NCBI GenBank assembly: GCA_964477295.1
Contig: CAYZEZ010000293.1
Coordinates: 1-5,791 of the forward strand
DNA length: 5,791 nt
Direction of reading: 5' to 3'
From: CAYZEZ01 sp964477295
GTDB lineage: Bacteria; Bacteroidota; Bacteroidia; Bacteroidales; SM23-62
In this document: piece after piece, positions 1 through 5,791 of the stretch
Layout: each line of letters opens with the position of its first letter
How positions within the stretch are numbered: the first letter of the stretch is position 1
Position numbers and translations under genes: made by a program
Notes under the pieces: model-generated
Told to the model about the DNA's origin: nothing
The model's database searches: none
The model's input: only the letters and a program-made list of their open reading frames with translations

Positions 1-17
1 TGTAATTTTTGATTATA

Positions 18-23
18 CCTCCT
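18..23 (-). promoter_or_regulatory. AGGAGG Shine-Dalgarno-like motif near the left edge
   Basis: The minus strand reads AAAGGAGGT at 25-17, a perfect AGGAGG core. No ATG, GTG or TTG follows within the remaining 17 bases, so any start codon lies outside the window at a longer than usual spacing. It may be a ribosome binding site for the next gene or a chance purine run. The two true gene starts in the window lack such a motif, which makes it stand out. Confidence 0.25.
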
Positions 24-35
24 TTCTTGGGTTTG

Positions 36-43
36 CAAAGTTA
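36..43 (-). promoter_or_regulatory. Possible Bacteroidota -7 promoter element for the next gene
   Basis: On the minus strand the sequence TAACTTTG, followed by C, matches the Bacteroidota -7 consensus TAnnTTTG. It lies five bases after the TAA of the gene at 48-2462. I find no matching TTTG/TTG -33 element about 19-21 bases further upstream, so the match is half a promoter at best. If real, it would drive a minus-strand gene beyond the left edge. Confidence 0.3.
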
Positions 44-47
44 GTAA

Positions 48-2462
48 TTATTGAATCATAAGCTGTATTGTTCTGATATATTCATCATTAACCGCCAATT
101 TGGCTATATAAATACCAGGTTTCAGAATATGTTTTTCAAACTCTATGAAATGTGTTCCGGGATTATAATTTTGCCGGCTGACAACGTTGAAAACTCTTAC
201 ACCAGTCGTGTTAAAAATATCAATAACAACTTCAGACTCCTTACTGAGACTGAATTCGAAAGTAAAACCTGAAGCAGATGGATTGGGTGAAACAGTAAAC
301 TGAGAATTCGTTTGAAAATCTTCAACTGCAGTTGGCCAGTAAGTGAAACCAATCGCATCCATCATGGGCTCGATTTCCGGATTTGACATGAACAGGTCCC
401 ATAGAAGCTGGCTCCGGTAATTTTCGATCATAAGGATAACAGGTCCCTGGTCAATAGCCAGGTAGGAATCTGCATACCAGTTCCGTTGCTGGTTAAAAGC
501 GTCGAAAAAGCCCATCCATCCCCAGACTTTATCACCCAGTTCCCGGTAAAAATGCTTTAGTGCCCGCATCGAATAGACAGGGGTGTAAGGGAAGGATGAC
601 AAAGCTGCAGTTGGTGTAATTGTTCCATTATCCCTGGATGAATTCGGTTCATGGGCCATATAACCGTCCGGGTCATCACTGGCTGTCAGCCCCCAGCAAT
701 CGCCGCTGTACCCTGCAAAACCTTTTGGATTATCCGTACAGTATGCTTGTTGTACCAGTGAATGATTGCGGTTATGGTCGAAGTAATTAGCATAGGCATC
801 GGATTTATTCCTTGGATCAAATCCCAGGAATGAATAGTGGGCAAAAAAGAGCGGTCCACCGTAATCATTTCCCACATACAGCTTGTGCCCGTAAAAACTC
901 TTACCATTTAAATATGTACCTCCGGCCCATCCTGTGTTCCACAGGCTCGCCGGTACACCGTGTGTGGGTGATGCAATGGCAAGTAAGTAGACAATCGCCG
1001 CTTCGTTCCAGCCCCTGACCGGCATATTCATTTCCCACTCATCCGAAGGTGACCAGTGCCAGTAAATTGAAGTTGATGCATCCCTGCGATACCAGTCCCA
1101 TTCAATATCTTCCCACAATTCAGTTGCCTTTTGTACGATCTGTTGTTCATCATCACTTACTCCGTCGAAATATTCCCTGATCGTCAGGAGGCCCTGGGCC
1201 ATATAGGCAGTCTCTACGATGTCACCACCATTGTCATAGGTGCTGAATGGTTTTACCTCACCTGTATTACCATTCAACCAATGGGACCATGCGCCGTGAA
1301 AACGATCTGCTATGGAGAGGAAATTAAGGATCTTCAGGGTCCTCTCTATTCCTTCCTCTCGTGTAATATAACCTCTTTCTATCCCGACAGGAATAGCCAT
1401 TATTCCAAATCCGGAACCTCCTGATGTAACGGTATTGCCCGATGTATTTCTTTCACGGGACATTCCTGAAGCTTCATGGGCAAAATCCCAGAAATAACGG
1501 AAAGTATATCTCTCTACCATATCCAGGAACTCATCATCCGTCATAGTATAAGTAGTTGCGCTGACTGTCCCGGACGGTTCAGAGGGTTCGTTTACCGTAT
1601 TCAGGGCTTTCACCCTGTAAGTTGCTTCAACTGTTTCTCCCAGGGGCTTTACCCAGTCAATAAAGAACCGGATATCATTATCTACCTGTGCAAGGGTGGA
1701 ATAATCTAATCCCCCGTTGAGTGAACGTTCAATTTCATACCCGTTTACGGTTTCCTGGTTCAGATCCCAGGATACTTCAATGTGACATTCATAAGGTGTA
1801 GCTGAAACACCCTGTGGTGCGGATGCAGGTGGCGAGGTACCGTCACCTTTATTTACCCTCATATTATCAATCAGCAGAGTATGCTCTGCACCATCACTCG
1901 CATTCTGAGTAAATCCGATGGTTTTTATTATCGAGTAGTCAACCCCATCCCCTGAGGTTAAAAACTCCGACATCGGAACCGTAATCCTGGTCCAGGAGCC
2001 GGCTGCAAGATCATCCACCCACTCGGAAAGGGAAATAAACACACTTTTCTTATTTGTTTTGTCTTCCATGAAAACCTTCGGCAGATCTTCACTCGTGATC
2101 CCTTCAAGGCTCTGTAACCAGAAAACCAGCGTGTCGGTATCGGTGATATCCTTCTCCGTCCATTGGTCTCCTGCAGCAATGGCAAACCAGCTACCGCTGG
2201 TCACCGACTTCCACTTGAGCCTTAATGAATTCACCCCCTGTTGAGGAGCAATCACAGATTCTACCGGGAATTTGCGCTGGTCAGGATCTTTCCTTTCGAG
2301 CTCACTGGGCTCGGTCAGTTCCATCCAGCTGTAATCATAATAGTCTGAGAGTGGACTGTCCTGGAAATATAAATAGGTCTGGGCTTGTAAAATTCCGGTG
2401 AAGGCCAGGATGAAAGCTATGAAAGTTAAAGGAAACCTTATATGCTGTTTATATAATAACAT
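48..2462 (-). CDS. Secreted multidomain GH144-type endo-beta-glucanase with T9SS sorting domain
   Basis: An 804-residue exported glycoside hydrolase. Layout: Sec signal peptide (1-27, likely cleavage LQA|QT); beta-rich N-terminal module (about 28-205) ending in LIDNMRV, resembling carbohydrate-binding jelly-rolls; fibronectin III domain (about 212-303); glycoamylase/GH144 catalytic domain (about 306-708); T9SS type A sorting domain (about 720-804). Candidate catalytic or subsite acids are D410, D414, E417 (GGDIVET), E487 (GWNE) and D671 (AIDQGP). Their spacing agrees with the acidic residues I recall as important in the characterised GH144 enzyme from Chitinophaga arvensicola. The catalytic part is about half identical by eye to the protein at 4777-5791. 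Typical GH144 enzymes are little more than a catalytic domain, so the three accessory regions are additions. The ATG at 2462 is chosen because it gives the full signal peptide and lies 8 bp after the GH3 stop; no Shine-Dalgarno is visible. The likely role is to attack polymer outside the cell or on its surface. Substrate could be beta-1,2-glucan (inferred) or a related glucan. Confidence 0.92.
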   Translation of the reverse strand: MLLYKQHIRFPLTFIAFILAFTGILQAQTYLYFQDSPLSDYYDYSWMELTEPSELERKDPDQRKFPVESVIAPQQGVNSLRLKWKSVTSGSWFAIAAGDQWTEKDITDTDTLVFWLQSLEGITSEDLPKVFMEDKTNKKSVFISLSEWVDDLAAGSWTRITVPMSEFLTSGDGVDYSIIKTIGFTQNASDGAEHTLLIDNMRVNKGDGTSPPASAPQGVSATPYECHIEVSWDLNQETVNGYEIERSLNGGLDYSTLAQVDNDIRFFIDWVKPLGETVEATYRVKALNTVNEPSEPSGTVSATTYTMTDDEFLDMVERYTFRYFWDFAHEASGMSRERNTSGNTVTSGGSGFGIMAIPVGIERGYITREEGIERTLKILNFLSIADRFHGAWSHWLNGNTGEVKPFSTYDNGGDIVETAYMAQGLLTIREYFDGVSDDEQQIVQKATELWEDIEWDWYRRDASTSIYWHWSPSDEWEMNMPVRGWNEAAIVYLLAIASPTHGVPASLWNTGWAGGTYLNGKSFYGHKLYVGNDYGGPLFFAHYSFLGFDPRNKSDAYANYFDHNRNHSLVQQAYCTDNPKGFAGYSGDCWGLTASDDPDGYMAHEPNSSRDNGTITPTAALSSFPYTPVYSMRALKHFYRELGDKVWGWMGFFDAFNQQRNWYADSYLAIDQGPVILMIENYRSQLLWDLFMSNPEIEPMMDAIGFTYWPTAVEDFQTNSQFTVSPNPSASGFTFEFSLSKESEVVIDIFNTTGVRVFNVVSRQNYNPGTHFIEFEKHILKPGIYIAKLAVNDEYIRTIQLMIQ
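51..305 (-). other. Type IX secretion C-terminal sorting domain (type A) within the last gene
   Basis: Residues about 720-804 of the protein at 48-2462. They carry the usual landmarks of the Por_Secre_tail family: SPNPSASG at the start, a DIFNTTGVRVF strand in the middle, YNPGTHFIEFE, then LKPGIYIAKL and a final short hydrophobic strand (TIQLMIQ). Such domains direct Sec-exported proteins through the T9SS outer-membrane translocon, are cleaved off, and leave the cargo secreted or attached to surface lipopolysaccharide. This domain is the best taxonomic marker in the window. Confidence 0.9.
1848..2381 (-). other. N-terminal beta-sandwich-like module, possible carbohydrate-binding domain
   Basis: Residues about 28-205 of the protein at 48-2462, between the signal peptide and the fibronectin III domain. 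The segment is rich in aromatic residues and predicted strands: SLRLKWKSV, WFAIAA, TLVFWLQS, VFISLSEWV, WTRITVPMSEF and LLIDNMRV. The pattern of a WTRITVPMSEF strand followed by IKTIGFTQ and IDNMRV is typical of galactose-binding-like/CBM jelly-rolls that precede catalytic domains. I cannot assign a numbered CBM family. It could bind glucan or simply be structural. Confidence 0.6.
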
Positions 2463-2470
2463 TTGGCTAG
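2463..2470 (-). other. 8-bp intergenic junction, GH3 stop to downstream GH144 start
   Basis: The GH3 TAA at 2473-2471 is followed by eight bases and then the ATG at 2462. There is no Shine-Dalgarno, hairpin or promoter motif, so the downstream gene probably depends on transcription through GH3 and on an SD-independent start or translational coupling. Confidence 0.75.
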
Positions 2471-4765
2471 TTAAATTAATGTAAAAAATGCTTCTTTTAA
2501 ATTTTGTGAATCAGGACCAATCATAACCTTGAAATCTCCAGGTTCGGTAGTATACTTCATATCAATATTGTAAAATCGAAGATCAGCTTCGGTTAAAGTA
2601 AAAGTGACTGTCTGGCTCTCTCCAGGTCCCAGTGAAATCTTCTGGAAACCTTTCAGTTCTTTAACCGGCCTAGTAACCGAACCAACAAGATCCTGTGTAT
2701 ACAGTTGAACAACCTCTTCCCCGTTATATTTACCTGTATTGGTTATTCGTAATGATATCTGAAGGCTACCTGATTCTGTAAGCTGATTGTCGCTTAGTTC
2801 CAGATCACTGAAGTAAAAACTTGTATAACTGAGTCCAAAACCGAAAGGATACATAGGATCATTGGGCACATCCAGGTACTGGGTTTTGAATTTGTCAAAC
2901 GGATCACCGCCATAGGGACGTCCGACATTTTTATAATTGTAATAGATGGGAACCTGACCTACTTTTCGGGGAAAGGTTACGGTCAGTTTACCGGATGGAT
3001 TAAAATCTCCGAACAACACATCAGCAATGGCATTTCCTGCTTCCGTCCCGGCAAACCAGGTTTCCAGGATCGCATCTGCATTCTCATTCTCCCACTCCAG
3101 TGTCAACGGACGACCATTCATCAGGACAATCACTATGGGTTTACCGGTTTTCTTTAATGCTTTCAGCAGGTTTAATTGTGGCTCAGGAATGCCGATTTCT
3201 GACCGTGATGCCGCTTCTCCGCTCATTCCCTGCGATTCTCCCACAACAGCTACAATTACATCTGATTTCCTGGCAACCTGCAGCGCTTCATTCAGCAGTG
3301 TCTGTGGCGAGTGGAAATCCAGCATTCCCCCATGGGTGTTCAGTTTATACATCAATATAGTATCATTGGTAATATTAGCCCCTTTGGCATAATTGATGCT
3401 GACATTGTTTCCTGCAATATTTGTGATGCCTTCCTCAACAGAAACAGCAAATTCATAATTTCCTCCGCCCCTCCAGTTTCCCAGTACATCGTTCTGACTT
3501 CTGGCTAACGGTCCGATCAGGGCGATAGAACCCTCTTTTTTTAATGGCAGGATACCGTTCTCGTTTTTCAGAAGTACCATGCATTTACGCGCAATCTTTC
3601 GTGCCTCCTCACGAAATTCCTGCTTCAAAACTATTTCTTCAGTATGTTGATTGTTCACATACCTGTAAGGATCTTCGAACAATCCAAGCTTGTATTTGGC
3701 TTCAAGGATTCGCCGGCAGGCATTATCCACCAGACCTTCATTGATCACTCCTTTTTCCACCAACATTCCAAGGTTTTCAAGGTAAATTTCGCTCACCATA
3801 TCCAAATCCAGACCTGCTTTAATTGCCAGCCTTGCAGCTTCGGGTCTGTCCTTTGCCACGCCAAAAGGGATTAATTCCTCAAGGGCAGTGTAATCTGTGA
3901 CAACAAAACCTTTAAATCCCCACTGGTTCCTCAGCAGTTCCGTAAGCAACCATTTGTTGATGCTTGCAGGAATACCGTTAATGTCATTGAAGGAAGTCAT
4001 GACACTTCCTGCACCAGCATCAACAGCAGCTTTGTAAGGAGGCAGATAAGCATCCATCATCTGGCGCATACTCATGTCAACCGTGTTATAGTCGCGACCA
4101 GCTACTGGGGCACCGTACAATGCGAAATGTTTAACACAGGCCATTAATGTATTGTTGGCAGACAATTCATCTCCCTGATAGCCCTTAACCATGGCTTCTG
4201 CTATCCGGGCACCAAGCCAGGTATCTTCACCTGATCCTTCACAAATCCTTCCCCAGCGCGGATCACGTGCAATATCGACAATTGGGGAGAAAGTCCAGTT
4301 CAGGCCTTCTGCACTGGCCTCTTCTGCGGCTATCCTGGCACTTCTCTCAATAGCAGCCATATCCCAGCTTGCAGCCAGCCCCAGTGGGATAGGGAATATT
4401 GTGCGGTGACCGTGTACAACATCAAATCCGAACATGAGCGGGATGCCAAGCCGGGTGTCATTTATAGCCATTTCCTGGAGCTTTCTGATAGCCACTGTTG
4501 TGTATGTATTAAAAACCCCCCCGACAAGGCCCTGCTGAATTTTTTCTTCCACTTGTTCACTGACCCTGGGCCCTGTAACATCAAATCCTATGGATACAAG
4601 GTTCATCTGACCGATTTTTTCTTCCAGTGTCATTTTGTGCATTAAATCCTTAATAAATACATCCATAGCCTGATCTGAATCTGATCTGACAGTTTCACCG
4701 GGTCTGTTACAGGAAAGCAATACAACCCAGATCAGTAAGAAATATATCAGGAGATCATTTTTCAT
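2471..4765 (-). CDS. bglX: GH3 family beta-glucosidase, BglX-like lipoprotein
   Basis: Glycoside hydrolase family 3 exo-enzyme that removes glucose from beta-linked oligosaccharides with retention of configuration. The 764 residues match the length of E. coli BglX (about 765). Domains in order: lipoprotein signal peptide with lipobox LLSC (lipidated Cys19), GH3 N-terminal TIM barrel (about 38-370), GH3 C-terminal alpha/beta domain (about 395-610) and a C-terminal fibronectin III-like domain (about 675-760). The expected nucleophile is Asp291 in GFVVTDY (codon 3895-3893), and the acid/base is Glu517 in MSGEAASR (codon 3217-3215). Other family motifs are GFDVVHGH, DPRWGR, EGSGED, VKHFALYG, MNGRPL and YPFGFGLSYT. 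The ATG at 4765 is chosen because it gives the complete lipoprotein signal; there is no Shine-Dalgarno before it, as is usual in Bacteroidota. It lies between two GH144-type genes (gaps 11 and 8 bp), which suggests it consumes their oligosaccharide products, possibly sophoro-oligosaccharides. Family is nearly certain; linkage specificity is inferred, since BglX homologues vary. Confidence 0.93.
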   Translation of the reverse strand: MKNDLLIYFLLIWVVLLSCNRPGETVRSDSDQAMDVFIKDLMHKMTLEEKIGQMNLVSIGFDVTGPRVSEQVEEKIQQGLVGGVFNTYTTVAIRKLQEMAINDTRLGIPLMFGFDVVHGHRTIFPIPLGLAASWDMAAIERSARIAAEEASAEGLNWTFSPIVDIARDPRWGRICEGSGEDTWLGARIAEAMVKGYQGDELSANNTLMACVKHFALYGAPVAGRDYNTVDMSMRQMMDAYLPPYKAAVDAGAGSVMTSFNDINGIPASINKWLLTELLRNQWGFKGFVVTDYTALEELIPFGVAKDRPEAARLAIKAGLDLDMVSEIYLENLGMLVEKGVINEGLVDNACRRILEAKYKLGLFEDPYRYVNNQHTEEIVLKQEFREEARKIARKCMVLLKNENGILPLKKEGSIALIGPLARSQNDVLGNWRGGGNYEFAVSVEEGITNIAGNNVSINYAKGANITNDTILMYKLNTHGGMLDFHSPQTLLNEALQVARKSDVIVAVVGESQGMSGEAASRSEIGIPEPQLNLLKALKKTGKPIVIVLMNGRPLTLEWENENADAILETWFAGTEAGNAIADVLFGDFNPSGKLTVTFPRKVGQVPIYYNYKNVGRPYGGDPFDKFKTQYLDVPNDPMYPFGFGLSYTSFYFSDLELSDNQLTESGSLQISLRITNTGKYNGEEVVQLYTQDLVGSVTRPVKELKGFQKISLGPGESQTVTFTLTEADLRFYNIDMKYTTEPGDFKVMIGPDSQNLKEAFFTLI

Positions 4766-4776
4766 AATAACTGGTA
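4766..4776 (-). other. 11-bp intergenic junction, upstream GH144 stop to GH3 start
   Basis: The TAA at 4779-4777 is followed by eleven bases (TACCAGTTATT on the minus strand) and then the ATG at 4765. No Shine-Dalgarno or terminator is visible. The spacing supports a single transcript with the upstream gene. Confidence 0.75.
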
Positions 4777-5791
4777 TTAAAAAGTGAATCCGAGATTATT
4801 CAAACCCTGTTTCACTTCGGGACAGGACATAAACAGATTCCACAGCAGTCCGCTGCGGTAATTTTCGATCATAACAACAATTGGTCCCTGGTCGATCGCA
4901 AGATACCTCTTCGGGAACCATTCTTCTTTAATACTGAATGCATCGTAGAAACCATATGGTCCCCAGATTGAATCCCCCAGCTCCTCATAAAAATATCTCA
5001 TCGCTGCAAGACTTTCCTCTGGTGTATAGGGTATGGATGACAGCGCAGCGGTAGGAGAAATAACACCACGATCATTTTCCGGATCATGTGCTGAATATCC
5101 TTTCACAGAATAACTGGCAGTTAATCCCCAGCAATTAGGACCATATCCCGGATATTCTTTTGGATTTTTAAGGCAATACTCATAATCAATTAATACATGA
5201 TTTTTGTTAAGCTGCCAGTACCCTGCATACTTATCTGTCAGGTTCCTCGGATCAAGTCCCAGGAATGAATAATGTACCCAGAAAAGGGGTCCCCCATATT
5301 CAGGTGAGCCATTATGTTTCAGTGCGAGTTCATATCCATATTTTGTTGGTCCTCCCCTTATTTCTCCGCCACGGGCCCAACCCTCGTGGTAAACCTCAGG
5401 TGGAATTGGATAGGTTGGAGAACAGGCTGCCATCACATAGGTTATCAGGCACTCATTATATCCCTGGATCCGATGATATTTCTGCCATCCGAAGTTAGGA
5501 GACCAGTGCCAGATCAGAACATTCTCAGCTTTTGGTCCGCGGTACCAGTTCCATTCAACCTCCCGCCAGAGCTGATCAATTTTCTCCGCCAGTTGTTTTT
5601 CCCTTTCATTTCCATCCCTGAAATATTGTCTCACACATAGAAGTCCCTGGAAAAGATAGGATGTCTCCACAATATCACCGCCATCATCATCTGATCCGAA
5701 TGGTACTACCTTTCCGGTTTCTCCCTGGATCCAGTGGGAATATACTCCATGAAAACGATCGGCTTTTTCCAACCAATCAGTAATTTTCTCG
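4777..5791 (-). CDS. GH144-type (glycoamylase-like family) endo-beta-glucanase, 5'-truncated by window edge
   Basis: This is the C-terminal 337 residues of a glycoside hydrolase of the 'glycoamylase' family (Pfam PF10091 type), which includes GH144 endo-beta-1,2-glucanases. The frame stays open to the right edge. The TTG at 5772-5770 is an internal Leu codon, because the preceding codons (EKITDW) still align with the paralogue at 48-2462. By that alignment about 70 catalytic-domain residues plus any signal peptide lie outside. Visible family motifs are ADRFHG, GGDIVET, GYNE, HYSFLGLDPRN, NCWGLTAS, SPTAALSS, AIDQGP and MIENYRS. Candidate active-site acids, numbered from 5790, are D35, D39, E42, E113 and D300. 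The protein stops right after the catalytic domain (LGFTF) and has no T9SS tail, unlike its paralogue, so it is probably periplasmic or a lipoprotein; the missing N-terminus would decide. It is the first of three co-directional genes, 11 bp before the GH3 gene. The older name 'glucoamylase' is probably misleading. Family assignment is strong; beta-1,2-glucan specificity is inferred. Confidence 0.88.
   Translation of the reverse strand, partial: EKITDWLEKADRFHGVYSHWIQGETGKVVPFGSDDDGGDIVETSYLFQGLLCVRQYFRDGNEREKQLAEKIDQLWREVEWNWYRGPKAENVLIWHWSPNFGWQKYHRIQGYNECLITYVMAACSPTYPIPPEVYHEGWARGGEIRGGPTKYGYELALKHNGSPEYGGPLFWVHYSFLGLDPRNLTDKYAGYWQLNKNHVLIDYEYCLKNPKEYPGYGPNCWGLTASYSVKGYSAHDPENDRGVISPTAALSSIPYTPEESLAAMRYFYEELGDSIWGPYGFYDAFSIKEEWFPKRYLAIDQGPIVVMIENYRSGLLWNLFMSCPEVKQGLNNLGFTF

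Noticed and set aside
21..40. Rho-independent terminator after the last gene
   Set aside because: The only self-complementary stretch is the short TTTGCAAA palindrome; there is no GC-rich stem followed by a T run on the minus strand.
1131..1424. Plus-strand open frame of 97 codons opposite the downstream GH144 gene
   Set aside because: It mirrors conserved GH144 motifs on the other strand and has no independent support.
339..1547. Annotation as glucoamylase (starch-active)
   Set aside because: The family name is historical. The motifs are those of the glycoamylase/GH144 group, whose characterised members act on beta-1,2-glucan, and no GH15 features are seen.
3027..3392. Plus-strand open frame of 121 codons opposite the GH3 gene
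   Set aside because: It lies entirely antisense to the conserved GH3 C-terminal domain, shows no recognisable protein features, and is explained by the coding bias of the real gene.
5314..5640. Plus-strand open frame of 108 codons opposite the upstream GH144 gene
   Set aside because: It is antisense to conserved catalytic-domain sequence and overlaps another spurious frame; no domain or signal is visible.
5770..5772. TTG as the start codon of the upstream GH144 gene
   Set aside because: The frame is open to the window edge and the codons upstream of the TTG encode residues that align with the paralogue, so it is an internal Leu codon of a truncated gene.

Overview
The window looks like a Bacteroidota chromosome segment. 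The main evidence is the C-terminus of the gene at 48-2462, which matches a type IX secretion (T9SS, type A) sorting domain. A BglX-type lipoprotein glycosidase, the absence of Shine-Dalgarno sequences at gene starts and a TAnnTTTG promoter-like element agree with this. T9SS is generally absent from gut Bacteroides, so an environmental lineage (e.g. Cytophagales, Flavobacteriales, or Marinilabiliales/Prolixibacteraceae-like Bacteroidales) is more likely, but the species cannot be told.

All coding is on the minus strand and reads from right to left. (1) 5791-4777: the 3' part of a GH144/'glycoamylase'-type glycoside hydrolase, cut by the right window edge. (2) 4765-2471: a complete GH3 beta-glucosidase of BglX architecture with a lipoprotein signal. 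(3) 2462-48: a complete multidomain GH144-type hydrolase made of signal peptide, beta-rich N-terminal module, fibronectin III domain, catalytic domain and T9SS tail. The gaps are 11 bp and 8 bp, with no promoter or terminator seen in them, so the three are probably one transcript. Positions 1-47 hold a TAnnTTTG match and an AGGAGG motif that may belong to the next minus-strand gene outside the window.

The genes fit a small beta-glucan utilisation cluster. Characterised GH144 enzymes are endo-beta-1,2-glucanases that release short sophoro-oligosaccharides. BglX-like GH3 enzymes of Bacteroidetes can hydrolyse such oligosaccharides to glucose. The inferred pathway is: a T9SS-exported GH144 attacks polymer outside the cell or on its surface, a second GH144 without the T9SS tail works in another compartment, and the GH3 lipoprotein finishes the oligosaccharides. 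Beta-1,2-glucan as the substrate is inferred from family membership; the sequence does not prove it. No SusC/SusD, regulator, RNA gene, mobile element or CRISPR is visible. I see no evidence of a wholly new system. The most distinctive points are the GH144-GH3-GH144 arrangement with different export signals and the unassigned N-terminal module of the last gene.
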